From: Oceanirhabdus sp. W0125-5
GTDB taxonomy: Bacteria > Bacillota > Clostridia > Clostridiales > Clostridiaceae
DNA: 64,000 nucleotides
Assembly: GCF_027938815.1 (NCBI RefSeq)
Contig: NZ_CP115913.1
Location: 740,001-804,000 of the forward strand
Direction of reading: 5' to 3'
The notes beneath the pieces are model-generated. The model searched no databases and was not told the DNA's origin. It worked only from the letters and a program-made list of their open reading frames with translations. Shown here piece after piece: positions 36,233-44,965 of this stretch. The position numbers and the translations under genes are program-made. Positions within the stretch are counted from its first letter, which is position 1. Every line of letters starts with the position of its first letter.

Positions 36233-36347
36233 TTTTGGTAATAACTAATAAGGTCGGTGCGACCTTGTAAGCTTGGGTAAACTTGCTCCATTGGGAGTAT
36301 TGACCAAGAAGCCCCCACTTCAATGAAGTAAGTAGAGGGTAGTTCAC
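36190..36347 (+). ncRNA. Candidate omega RNA (TnpB guide RNA scaffold)
   Basis: By analogy with IS605 elements, the guide RNA scaffold comprises the last part of tnpB and the right end up to the element boundary, with the guide taken from flanking DNA after about 36347. Hairpins present are AAGGTC/GACCTT (36250-36266), CTTGG/CCAAG-type pairing, and the terminal CCCC/GGG stem. Predicted from position and structure only. Confidence 0.55.
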
Positions 36348-36450
36348 TATAAAATACGTGAAATGTGTTTTATAGATCAATTTTGAAAAGGAATTAAAAT
36401 ATGATATAGTAAACTAATAAAAATACATTTAGCATTTAAGGAGTAAATTA

Positions 36451-37392
36451 ATGAACAAGCAATGGGGAGATAAACCATATAATAATTTAAATCATTTCTT
36501 AAGAAAAAAGTTTGGAGGAAAAGTTTTTAAAGTTTCTTTAGATGCTGGTTTTTCATGTCCAAACAGAGATGGAAATATAAGTAGAACTGGTTGTACATTT
36601 TGCAGTTCCAGAGGAGCAGGTGATTTTGCTGGTAATAGAGATTTTTCTATCACTAGGCAATTTAATGATATAAAAGAAATGATGAATAAAAAGTGGAAGA
36701 GCGATAAGTATATTGCTTATTTTCAAGCATACACCAATACTTATGGTGATATTGAGGAATTGAAGGAGAAGTATAATGAGGCTGTAAATCAGTCTGGTGT
36801 AGTTGCCATGGCAATTGCTACAAGACCAGATTGTTTGGATGATAAAATAATTGATTTAATTGAGTCATATAAGGATAAGGTATATACGTGGATAGAATTA
36901 GGGTTACAAACAGTAAGTGATAAAACTGCAATATTAATTAATCGAGGTTATGACTTATCAGTTTTTGAGTATGCATTAGAAAAATTAAGAGAGAGAGACA
37001 TAGATGTTGTAGTACATGCGATTTTAGGATTGCCTCAGGAAAATAGAGAAGATATGTTAAAAACGGTTGATTATCTAGCTCATAAGGATATCCAAGGAAT
37101 AAAGCTGCATCTATTGCATCTTATGAAAGGGACTCCAATGGTAAAGCAGTATGAACAGGGGTTATTAAAGTTCATGGAGATGGATGAATATGTAGAAATC
37201 ATTGGTGAAGCAATTGGTAGATTAAGAGAGGATATTGTAATTCATAGGATTACAGGGGATGCCCCTAGAGACTTATTAATTGGTCCAATGTGGAGTTTAA
37301 AGAAATGGGAAGTGTTGAATTCTATACACAAAAATTTAGAGGAAAAGAATATTTATCAAGGGAAATTCTATAAGGCGTACTGCTCATTATAA
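36451..37392 (+). CDS. TIGR01212-type radical SAM protein (YtqA-like)
   Basis: The 313-residue protein has the radical SAM cluster motif CPNRDGNISRTGCTFC (C-x7-C-x2-C type as in this family), a core with GLQTVSDKT, and the C-terminal HRITGDAPRDLLIGPMWS block typical of TIGR01212. The length and the closing YQGKFYK match the family, so the ORF looks complete. Substrate unknown; it is an iron-sulfur enzyme. A 31-codon ORF follows out of frame (37400-37492, see findings). Confidence 0.92.
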   Translation: MNKQWGDKPYNNLNHFLRKKFGGKVFKVSLDAGFSCPNRDGNISRTGCTFCSSRGAGDFAGNRDFSITRQFNDIKEMMNKKWKSDKYIAYFQAYTNTYGDIEELKEKYNEAVNQSGVVAMAIATRPDCLDDKIIDLIESYKDKVYTWIELGLQTVSDKTAILINRGYDLSVFEYALEKLRERDIDVVVHAILGLPQENREDMLKTVDYLAHKDIQGIKLHLLHLMKGTPMVKQYEQGLLKFMEMDEYVEIIGEAIGRLREDIVIHRITGDAPRDLLIGPMWSLKKWEVLNSIHKNLEEKNIYQGKFYKAYCSL

Positions 37393-37496
37393 AAGAATAA
37401 TGGAGCTTGGGCTTGAAGATGATTTTGATTATTGTATGAAAAAGAACATAATTGATATAGTTCCTGAGTATATAGATGGCAAGATATCATAATTAA

Positions 37497-37531
37497 AATA
37501 GGTTATCCTTAAATGGACAACCTATTTTAAT
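37497..37531. terminator. Bidirectional terminator
   Basis: AAAATAGGTTATCC pairs with GGACAACCTATTTT (one mismatch) between convergent genes. Confidence 0.8.
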
Positions 37532-37581
37532 AGATATGGTAGCTAAATAATTTGTTTTTCCAGTCTTATATCTATAATTAA

Positions 37582-39636
37582 TTATAGTTTAAAATTAGAT
37601 ATAGATTCTTGTAAAGATTGAGCTAATTGCGAGAGACCTTCACATGCATTTGAGATTTCTTGAATGGAAGCAGATTGTTCTTCTGAGGAAGCGGCTACTT
37701 CTTCACTACTAGCAGCATTTTCTTGAGCAATTGCTGCTAAGCTTTGAATAGAATTCAAGATTTCTTCAGTCTTTATGTTCATTGTTGTGCTAGAATTTGT
37801 AAGAATATTTATTACTGTTTCTGCATTTTTCATAGCTAAAGAGATTTCTTTGTATTTTTTCTCACTATTAATAACACTGGCAATTTGATCATCCATCATT
37901 GATGATACATTGTTCATGGTTGTTACTGCATTTTTAGAGTTAGATATTAACTCTTTTATAATTCCGTCAATTTCTTTAGTTGATTCAGTTGATTGCTCTG
38001 CTAATTTTCTAACTTCTTCTGCTACTACAGCAAATCCTTTTCCTGCTTCTCCTGCTCTTGCTGCTTCGATTGCTGCATTTAATGCAAGTAAGTTTGTTTG
38101 TTCAGCAATTTCTGCAATTAATTTACTAGCAGCACCAATTTTTAAAGTGCTTTTATTTGTTAAAGTTACGATTTGAGATACGTCATTAATAGCTGCAGAA
38201 CTTTCGTCAGTTTTTCTATTTAGATTATCCATTATTACAAGACCTTCTTCAATAAGGGATACAACTTTATTGGACTCAATATTTAAAGTGTTAACATGGT
38301 TAGAATCTTCTAATATTATACTTTCAAGTTCCTGTGATTTCATAGCACCTTCTTCAGTATTAAGAGCTTGCTCAGTAGCCCCTTTTGAGATTTCATTGAT
38401 TGTCTTAGCTATTTCTTCAGATGTTGCTGCACTTTCTTCAGTTATAGCAGTAAGTTCTTCTGCTGAAGAAACAACATTTTCTGATGAATTTGCAATTTCC
38501 TTAATAAGAAAGCGGAAATTTTTATTCATTTTATCGAAAGCTAAAGTTAATTTGCCAATTTCATCGTTTCTTTTCATAAAAGAGTCTGGAATGTTGGTAG
38601 AAAAATCGCCATTTCCCATTTTCTCAGCATGTGCTGTAGCAACTGTTATTCCCTTAAGATTTCTCTTTATAATAATATATAATATTATTGTTAACACAAT
38701 TGACGTAATAATAAATGTTACAATCAAGAGAGTTATAAGAAGATTACGGGTTGCTAATATTTCATTTTTATTAACAAGTATACCTAGAGACCAACCGTTT
38801 GCTGGGATTGGTGCATAGGAGAAATAGTATTCTTCTCCATTATATACAATATCAACAAAATCCTCATTTTCTCTATTCATCATTTTAGAAGCGTATTCTT
38901 TAAAATCTTCATCATTAATAATGTTCTCTTCACCAGTTATTTCTTTATCGCTTGCATATACATATTTTCCGGTATTAGATATAAGGAATGTTTCTCCTTT
39001 ATCACCTATTTTATATTGCTCCATTATAGTTGGAATATGTTCAATAGAAACATCTGCTGATACAAAGCCTATAATATTACTGTTTTCTTTAATAGATTTT
39101 GTTGCAGATACCACAATTAACCCTGAACCAGCATCAGGATAAGGATCAGTAAATCCTACACCATCTGAAGAAATTCCTGCCTTATACCAAGGTCTGCTTT
39201 TTACATCATAATTTGAGTTAACCGTAGCATCGTTATTATCTATATAAAAATTTGCTTTTTCATTAGAAATAAAGTCATTTACAATATCTTCATCTGTGTG
39301 GCTTATAGCTATTAAAGTTTTTAATATTTCAGGATACAGTCTATGTGTTTTGATATCATCGCGTGTATTAACTTCTTTAAGATATGTTTTAATTTGTTCG
39401 TTTGTTGCCATTTGTTCAGTTATGAGAGATGCTTTTTCGAAAAGACTAGAAACATCACTAATAGTTTTATCAAATTTTAGAAACACTTCATTAGAAACTT
39501 TTATCATGGCATCATCATTTACTGATTTAACTATAAAAAAACCAGATAAAAGAAAAATAGACATGATACAAATGAAAGTCCATAAAGCTAGTTTGGTTGC
39601 GAGACTTTTATGTTTTCCTTTGTTTTTTTCTTTCAA
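37582..39636 (-). CDS. Methyl-accepting chemotaxis protein with dCache amino-acid sensor
   Basis: About 684 residues: an N-terminal membrane segment, a periplasm-facing dCache domain (about 50-290), second membrane segment, HAMP and an MCP hairpin ([19 protein letters not shown]). The dCache domain carries the full amino-acid motif. In the residue numbering used for the ORF opening at 39651, the positions are Y148, R153, W155, Y156, Y171, D173 and D200 (subtract 5 for this start). TTG 39636 is chosen because GGAGGG lies 6 bases before it; the upstream TTG overlaps that site. It probably senses amino acids and signals to CheA. Confidence 0.94.
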   Translation of the reverse strand: MKEKNKGKHKSLATKLALWTFICIMSIFLLSGFFIVKSVNDDAMIKVSNEVFLKFDKTISDVSSLFEKASLITEQMATNEQIKTYLKEVNTRDDIKTHRLYPEILKTLIAISHTDEDIVNDFISNEKANFYIDNNDATVNSNYDVKSRPWYKAGISSDGVGFTDPYPDAGSGLIVVSATKSIKENSNIIGFVSADVSIEHIPTIMEQYKIGDKGETFLISNTGKYVYASDKEITGEENIINDEDFKEYASKMMNRENEDFVDIVYNGEEYYFSYAPIPANGWSLGILVNKNEILATRNLLITLLIVTFIITSIVLTIILYIIIKRNLKGITVATAHAEKMGNGDFSTNIPDSFMKRNDEIGKLTLAFDKMNKNFRFLIKEIANSSENVVSSAEELTAITEESAATSEEIAKTINEISKGATEQALNTEEGAMKSQELESIILEDSNHVNTLNIESNKVVSLIEEGLVIMDNLNRKTDESSAAINDVSQIVTLTNKSTLKIGAASKLIAEIAEQTNLLALNAAIEAARAGEAGKGFAVVAEEVRKLAEQSTESTKEIDGIIKELISNSKNAVTTMNNVSSMMDDQIASVINSEKKYKEISLAMKNAETVINILTNSSTTMNIKTEEILNSIQSLAAIAQENAASSEEVAASSEEQSASIQEISNACEGLSQLAQSLQESISNFKL

Positions 39637-39737
39637 AATATATCCCTCCAATTATATGTTCTTAATATAATAATACAACTCCTTACATTATACGTCAAAA
39701 TATTTCAAAAAATAAAATAATTTGTAGAAAAAGTAAA

Positions 39738-39768
39738 AACACACAATATTAATAAATTTGTGTGTTAG
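39738..39768 (-). terminator. Terminator of the SH3-like gene
   Basis: On the minus strand ACACACAA pairs with TTGTGTGT across a 12-base loop, followed by TTTT. Confidence 0.7.
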
Positions 39769-39773
39769 TAAAG

Positions 39774-40232
39774 TTATATAGCTTTATTTTCCGATTGTTT
39801 ATTTTTATCAAAATCTACAAAGGTTTCATCAACTAGAGAGAGAAAATTTTCATTTACCCAACCTATGCTATTTATATTATTTGTAGTAGCAATATCAAGT
39901 TGATACCAGGTAATATCTGAAATTTTCACACAAGTAATAATTTCAACTAATTGATTTTCTGTTAAAGTGTTTAGTGGCATAGATTTTGAAATGGGGGAAA
40001 TTCTTAAGCTTGTCTCTTTAGTTATAATTCCTTTTGGAGAAATTAGTTTTATTCTTTTCATCTCAAAGTTTTTTATTCTTTCCATATGAATATTCATTTT
40101 GCTCTTAAGTGATCTATTTTGCTTAGATAATAAAATAACCTGCTTTTTAAGAGATGCTACAGTAGCGTCGTATTTATAATAAATAGCAAAAACTATAACA
40201 GAGAAAAAAATGAAAGTTAAAAAATAGGCCAA
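39774..40232 (-). CDS. Membrane-anchored coiled-coil protein with SH3-like end
   Basis: A 152-residue protein with an N-terminal membrane segment (residues 3-20), a coiled-coil stretch (VASLKKQVILLSKQNRSLKSKM) and a C-terminal portion with SH3b-like pattern (LRISPISKSMPL... ITWYQLDI...GWVNENFLS). It is likely anchored with its SH3-like part outside the cell. TTG start preceded by AGGAGTGG. Substrate unknown; similar domains bind cell-wall material. Confidence 0.72.
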   Translation of the reverse strand: MAYFLTFIFFSVIVFAIYYKYDATVASLKKQVILLSKQNRSLKSKMNIHMERIKNFEMKRIKLISPKGIITKETSLRISPISKSMPLNTLTENQLVEIITCVKISDITWYQLDIATTNNINSIGWVNENFLSLVDETFVDFDKNKQSENKAI

Positions 40233-40297
40233 AAAACCACTCCTATCAAAATGTTCTTTAATAAATATTATTAGGAGTTGTACAAAATCATTCTTAA

Positions 40298-40334
40298 AAT
40301 AAAAAAGAAGCTTTTATAAAACAAAGCTTCTAAC
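40298..40334 (-). terminator. Terminator of the HAD gene
   Basis: AGAAGCTTT pairs with AAAGCTTCT; the minus-strand product is followed by a T-run. Lies just after the stop codon of the HAD gene. Confidence 0.75.
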
Positions 40335-40344
40335 AGTTATTTTC

Positions 40345-40989
40345 TTATACACTATAATTAATATAGTTAGGTATATATTCATCTGCATATTTTAAAATAT
40401 CATCTTTTGAGTGATCGCAGTATTTATCTTCAATTGCAACAACTTTCATTCCCGCAGATTTAGCACCTTTAATAGCAGGAAGAATATCTTCAAAAACTAC
40501 ACATTCCTTAGGATCAAGTCCTAGTTTGCTGCAGGATAGCAGATAAACATCTGGGAAGCTTTTCCCTCTTGAAACCTCGTCAGTAATAGTAATTGAATCA
40601 AAGTAATGGTAAATGTCATTATTCTTTAAAACAGGTTCTAATAAATAATGACAATTGCTAGTTGCTAAACAGATTTTGATGTCTGCTTTTTTTAGAATGT
40701 CCAAAAAAGTTTTTATACCAGGCTTTAGCTTGATATTCTCAGAATACTCTTTGAAGGCCATATCCATCCATTCCTTTTTTATATCATCAACACTTTCTTC
40801 TAAATTAAAAGTTTTTTTAAAATAATGTGCAGTTTCATTAAATCCAAAATGTTCGATTTCGCTTTTTAGGTTATTTGGAACAGCGATATTTCTTTTATCC
40901 AGAAAATCAAAATCTATTTTATCCCATACCCACATAGAATCAATAATTGTACCGTCTAAATCAAAAATTACGCCTTTAATATCAGTCAT
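40345..40989 (-). CDS. HAD-family hydrolase (beta-phosphoglucomutase-like subgroup)
   Basis: The 214-residue protein has D10-x-D12 in VIFDLDGTIIDS, a Cap domain, a Thr/Ser in LATSN, a Lys in GKSFPD, and VVFEDILPAIKGAKSAGM. These are motifs I-IV of haloacid-dehalogenase phosphatases. The substrate is a phosphorylated metabolite, unknown. The PAP2 gene lies 10 bp upstream, so the two are probably co-transcribed. Confidence 0.9.
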   Translation of the reverse strand: MTDIKGVIFDLDGTIIDSMWVWDKIDFDFLDKRNIAVPNNLKSEIEHFGFNETAHYFKKTFNLEESVDDIKKEWMDMAFKEYSENIKLKPGIKTFLDILKKADIKICLATSNCHYLLEPVLKNNDIYHYFDSITITDEVSRGKSFPDVYLLSCSKLGLDPKECVVFEDILPAIKGAKSAGMKVVAIEDKYCDHSKDDILKYADEYIPNYINYSV

Positions 40990-40999
40990 TGAAATCCTC

Positions 41000-41524
41000 C
41001 TAAATCAAGTTAAATGTAATAAATGATGAAATCGTACCTATAATCATTCCAATAGCAACATCAGTGGGATAGTGAACCCCTAGATACATTCGTGATATCC
41101 CTACTAGAGCACTCAACATAAAAACATAGATACCTACAAATGGAAAATATAATCCACTCATTGTAGCTATAGAAAAAGCAGCGCATGTATGACCAGAAGG
41201 AAATGAGTAATCATCTATTCCGATTTTTTTTATATAAAGATCTTCCAATAATAAGAATGGACGAGTTCTGTTTGCTTTTTTCTTAATTATTTGAGTAATG
41301 CTTGCACCAAATGCAAGTGATATAATGGTGCTTATAGAAAACTGATGTAAAATTTCATTATTTATGATTAATGTTGAAAGACAAAATATAACAGCAAAAG
41401 TTAAAGAGCCTAAATAAGTTATTGGAGGCATTATCTTGTCAAGAGTGGAACATCTAATTTTATGATTGAATACTTTGAGTATTGTTATATCATTTTTGTG
41501 AATTTTTTCGAAATTTATCCTCAA
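41000..41524 (-). CDS. PAP2-type phosphatase, membrane
   Basis: About 174 residues with five or six hydrophobic segments and the three PAP2 motifs: KKANRTRPF, FPSGHTCAAF and SRMYLGVHYPTDV. Enzymes of this class dephosphorylate lipid phosphates or undecaprenyl pyrophosphate. I chose TTG at 41524 because AAGGGGTG lies 5 bases upstream; GTG at 41533 abuts it. Likely the first gene of the unit with the HAD gene. Confidence 0.92.
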   Translation of the reverse strand: MRINFEKIHKNDITILKVFNHKIRCSTLDKIMPPITYLGSLTFAVIFCLSTLIINNEILHQFSISTIISLAFGASITQIIKKKANRTRPFLLLEDLYIKKIGIDDYSFPSGHTCAAFSIATMSGLYFPFVGIYVFMLSALVGISRMYLGVHYPTDVAIGMIIGTISSFITFNLI

Positions 41525-41713
41525 ATAGTACACCCCTTAGAAGTTTAGAATCATTTATTCTATTTTATCATGTTTTAATTTAATGCACATTAAGATTTTC
41601 TTAAAATTAGGTGAAATTTATATGAAAAAACTTGGGTTTTTATAAGTTTGTTGTAGTATGTGTAATATTATGGTGAGGTTAATTGGAAATTAATGAAATT
41701 TTTATTATAAAGT

Positions 41714-41744
41714 AAAAAACCACTGAACAAATGTTCAGTGGTTT
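41714..41744 (-). terminator. Terminator of tRNA-Pro
   Basis: ACCACTGAAC pairs with GTTCAGTGGT (loop AAAT), T-run on the minus strand, immediately after the encoded CCA end. Confidence 0.88.
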
Positions 41745-41821
41745 TGGTCGGGGTGACAGGGCTCGAACCTGCGGCCTCATGCTCCCAAAGCACGCGCGCT
41801 CCCAATCTGCGCCACACCCCG
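41745..41821 (-). tRNA. tRNA-Pro (TGG anticodon)
   Basis: Minus-strand 77-nt cloverleaf. The acceptor stem CGGGGTG pairs with CACCCCG, the anticodon loop is TTTGGGA (anticodon TGG) and the T-loop is GTTCGAGCC. CCA is encoded. Own terminator. Confidence 0.95.
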
Positions 41822-41913
41822 GCGACAAGCATAATTATATCTCAATAATGTGAATAAGTCAACAAAAATATTCATATTGAATAGTATAAAGTAATTTTGG
41901 AGAGATGATTATT

Positions 41914-42804
41914 ATGGATCCTGCATTTATTCCCTTATATTTAAATAGTGCTTTAATGAGTAATTTATTTACTGTAGCAAATTTAAATTTGTCTTCAGAT
42001 GTTTCTGTACAGAGTATAAGCACCAAAACACAACAGAACACAAGTTATACAGTACCTATGAGTGAATTAACTAGAGATCTTACAGGAAGGTTTATACAAG
42101 GTGAATTTAAGTTTAATTTAGCTACTGAATTACAATTAGAGCAGACTGCTATAGAGATAACTGCTCTCATAAAATTAAAGAGGATATTACAGAGTAAATC
42201 ACTTATAAGAATAATGAGTTCTCCCCTGGATATTCAGAATGTAAGAGAAAAGGAATACATAGAATTCCAAGGGGTAGTAAATCATAATCCACATTTGAGA
42301 TATATTGAAAAGATGATTGATTATATTGAAACAGACAATTTGATTGATGGAATAAAGAGTATTGATTCAATTAAAGATGAAAATAAGTTAGATACTCAGA
42401 TGAAAAAAGTAAACTTAAAAAAGCAACTCCTAGGAGATTTAAAAGATAAAATTAATCAATACAAGGATGAGAGATGTGAGTATCTAATTACTGAAGGATT
42501 ATACGGGAGTGGATTAAGAGCTATAATACCAGTGGAGAATAAGCATCTTTTGGATAATATAGAACACATGATGGCTTGTAGAGTAACTGTATTAGGTAAG
42601 GTTATAAAACTGGGAACTTTAGCTGAATTTGGATTATCGGATAGGGGGATGAATTACTTAGATCACGTTGATGATAGAATTTTAAATGAACTAGCAAATA
42701 AAGAAACATCAAGATTTGCAAAGAGAATGGAACAAGAAGATGAACATACGTTAAATGCTGATGAACCAGTTATGCTTATTTTACCATTATCTATATCTAT
42801 GTAA
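41914..42804 (+). CDS. Hypothetical protein (possibly DUF6414-like)
   Basis: About 296 residues, soluble, no signal. It begins MDPAFIPLYLNSALMSNLFT, has charged helices in the middle, a long linker (TDNLIDGIKSIDSIKDENKL), and a beta-rich C-terminal portion. The layout reminds me of DUF6414 proteins, but this is weak. ATG 41914 is preferred to 41905 because GGAGAG (41899-41904) abuts the earlier codon. A hairpin repeat follows within 32 bp of the stop. Confidence 0.65.
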   Translation: MDPAFIPLYLNSALMSNLFTVANLNLSSDVSVQSISTKTQQNTSYTVPMSELTRDLTGRFIQGEFKFNLATELQLEQTAIEITALIKLKRILQSKSLIRIMSSPLDIQNVREKEYIEFQGVVNHNPHLRYIEKMIDYIETDNLIDGIKSIDSIKDENKLDTQMKKVNLKKQLLGDLKDKINQYKDERCEYLITEGLYGSGLRAIIPVENKHLLDNIEHMMACRVTVLGKVIKLGTLAEFGLSDRGMNYLDHVDDRILNELANKETSRFAKRMEQEDEHTLNADEPVMLILPLSISM

Positions 42805-42835
42805 CTAAACTTTGCGACATAAAACATAATTGAAC

Positions 42836-43073
42836 AGTTGAAAATGGACAGTGGAAAACGATGGAGGTTTTGCTCCGCAAAACTACATTTTATTGGTCTT
42901 TAGAATAAGAGGGGTTTACTCATTTTTCCTTTAGATAAAATATTGTAATTTAGAATACAAGGTTTCATCAAGATGAAACGAGTAAACTATTCTTGTCCGA
43001 AGAACAATATGATTAAAATTTCTCGAAGAGAAATATCCTACGTTTTCAACTTTCAATTTTCCACTTTCAACTT
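42836..43073 (+). repeat. Multi-hairpin intergenic repeat, copy 3
   Basis: About 238 bp with the same order of hairpins as copy 2. The first reads GTTTTGCTCCGCAAAAC; the GTTTCATCAAGATGAAAC and TTTCTCGAAGAGAAA hairpins are identical to copy 2. Ends GTTGAAAATGGACAGTGGAA and the complementary-like TTCCACTTTCAAC. Preceded by the shared TAAACTTTGCGAC (42806-42818). The rest of the gap to 43141 has no gene. Confidence 0.87.
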
Positions 43074-43140
43074 GCTTTTCTAAAGTACAATAGTTTCTCA
43101 TTCCCCATTAACAATCATTAAAATAAAAATAAATTAAATA

Positions 43141-43169
43141 ACAAAAAACACCCAGGTGGGTGTTTTTGT
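43141..43169 (-). terminator. Terminator of the heterodimeric ABC pair
   Basis: AAAAAACACCCA pairs with TGGGTGTTTTTG around a 2-base loop, with T-run on the minus strand beyond the stop codon. Confidence 0.85.
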
Positions 43170-44965
43170 TAAGCTCCCTCATTAAGGAATTTAAATTGAG
43201 ACACATATAAGTTGTGATATAGTCCTTTATTCTTCATTAGAGTCATGTGAGTTCCATATTCTATTATTTTACCCTCATTTACAACCATTATACAATCACA
43301 ATCCCTAATTGTTGATAATCTGTGAGCAATTACAAAAGAAGTTCTGTTTTCTAGAACCTTTTCAATACCCATTTGAACTAATTTTTCAGTTGCTGTATCA
43401 ATATTTGAAGTAGCTTCATCTAAAATTAGGATTTTAGGATTAGCTAATAATGCACGAGCAAATGATATTAATTGGCGTTGTCCTACAGATAATCTAGAGC
43501 CTCTTTCATTAATTTTTGTATTATAACCATTTTTCAACTTAGAGATAAAAGTATGAGCGTTTACTGCTTTTGCAGCTTCAATTATTTCTTCATCAGTAGC
43601 ATCAAGTTTACCATATCTGATGTTTTCCATTATTGTGTCAGAGAATAAGAAAGTATCTTGAAGCATTATACCCATTTGAGATCTAAGGGATTCTAGATTA
43701 ACTTTACTAATATCAATACCATCAATAAGCACAGTACCATTTGTTGGGTCATAGAATCTGCTTATTAAGTTTATAATTGTAGTTTTACCTGCACCTGTTG
43801 GACCAACTAGAGCAATTTTACTTCCTTTAGGTATATTAAAACTTACATCATGTAATACTTGAGAGTCTTTATCATATTCAAATGAAACATTATCAAATTC
43901 AACATGTCCCTGTATTTCAGGCATATCTATAGCTGATTCTAGGCTTACAAGTGTAGGGGCAGTGTCTAAGATATCAAATATTCTTTCTGCTGCTGAAAAA
44001 TTTGTAATAAGAACATTATAAAAGTTACTTATATTTGTTATTGGTCTCCAAAACATACCTATATACATAGTAAAGGCTATTAAATTACCAACTGATAGAG
44101 AAGGGTCTCCAGATTGTATTAATTTAACACCATACCAGAAAGTTAAGAATGTACCCATTCCCCAACTTATATTTACCAGTGGCCAAAATAGGTTATTTAA
44201 TCTTACAGCATTAGTGAATGATGTAATAAGTTTACCTACGTAGTCACTAAATTGATTTGAAGTCTTCTTCTCAACCCCAAAGGCTTGAACAACTCTGATT
44301 CCTGAGAAGTCTTCATGAGTGAATCCATTTAGGTTAGAGCGATTACTTCTATGTTTTTGCCATCTTTTTCTTGAAAATATCTGTATACATGATAGTGATA
44401 CAAGTAGTATTGGAAGAAACGACATTGAGATTAATGCTAATTTATAATTCTTGTAAAACATGATACCTGTTACACAAATAATTGTTAAGATTTCAGGGAT
44501 TAAACTTGTAATACTGTTATTAAATAAATTTTGTAAGGAGTTAACATCTCCAACTATTCTAGCAAGAATCTTACCTACAGGCCTACTATCGAAGAAACCA
44601 AAAGATAACTTTTGAATGTGAGTATAAAGCTCTTCACGTATCTCTAAAACTACCTTGCTTGTTATCTTAGCCATAAGATTTATTCTTAAATTGGTTAACA
44701 CCATTGAAATAATATACAAGGTGAGCATAATAGCTCCTGTAAGTAGTAATCCTTTTATATTTCCTGACTTTATATCAATATCTATAGCTCTTTCTAATAG
44801 TAGTGGGTTCACAAGTGTAGTAAGCATTACTATTATCATCATAAATACGGTTATTGATATCTTAAGCCAGTATGGCTTAAGATATTTGAAAAGCCTTGAT
44901 ATTAAGTGCTTAGATTTATATTTTTTTATTTTTTCCTTTTCCTTTGATGTATTCACCTTACTCAA
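43169..44965 (-). CDS. ABC exporter half-transporter B (canonical ATPase site)
   Basis: The 598-residue fused permease-ATPase has six membrane segments (about 30-320), Walker A GPTGAGKTT, signature LSVGQRQ, Walker B ILILDEATS with the catalytic glutamate, and H-loop IAHRLST. The partner upstream (44966-46702) has a degenerate site, so the pair forms a heterodimer like BmrCD, LmrCD or TM287/288, exporting drugs or lipids. The start codon is next to the stop of the partner, indicating coupling. Confidence 0.92.
   Translation of the reverse strand: MSKVNTSKEKEKIKKYKSKHLISRLFKYLKPYWLKISITVFMMIIVMLTTLVNPLLLERAIDIDIKSGNIKGLLLTGAIMLTLYIISMVLTNLRINLMAKITSKVVLEIREELYTHIQKLSFGFFDSRPVGKILARIVGDVNSLQNLFNNSITSLIPEILTIICVTGIMFYKNYKLALISMSFLPILLVSLSCIQIFSRKRWQKHRSNRSNLNGFTHEDFSGIRVVQAFGVEKKTSNQFSDYVGKLITSFTNAVRLNNLFWPLVNISWGMGTFLTFWYGVKLIQSGDPSLSVGNLIAFTMYIGMFWRPITNISNFYNVLITNFSAAERIFDILDTAPTLVSLESAIDMPEIQGHVEFDNVSFEYDKDSQVLHDVSFNIPKGSKIALVGPTGAGKTTIINLISRFYDPTNGTVLIDGIDISKVNLESLRSQMGIMLQDTFLFSDTIMENIRYGKLDATDEEIIEAAKAVNAHTFISKLKNGYNTKINERGSRLSVGQRQLISFARALLANPKILILDEATSNIDTATEKLVQMGIEKVLENRTSFVIAHRLSTIRDCDCIMVVNEGKIIEYGTHMTLMKNKGLYHNLYVSQFKFLNEGA

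Larger units (their letters stand above)
34900..36347 (+). mobile_element. IS200/IS605-type insertion sequence, defective
   Basis: The left-end hairpin is TCTCCCA/TGGGAGA (34911-34917 with 34929-34935). A truncated tnpA is followed by an intact tnpB. The right end has AAGGTC/GACCTT and a CCCCCACTT...AGAGGG hairpin and finishes near AGTTCAC (36341-36347). The ends lack terminal inverted repeats, as expected of the family. Exact ends are estimates. The 302-bp gap before tnpA holds the left end and no gene. Confidence 0.87.

Noticed and set aside
38270..38818. 182-codon ORF antisense to the dCache chemoreceptor
   Set aside because: Shadow frame of a clear chemoreceptor gene, with low-complexity Ser/Ile/Val translation.
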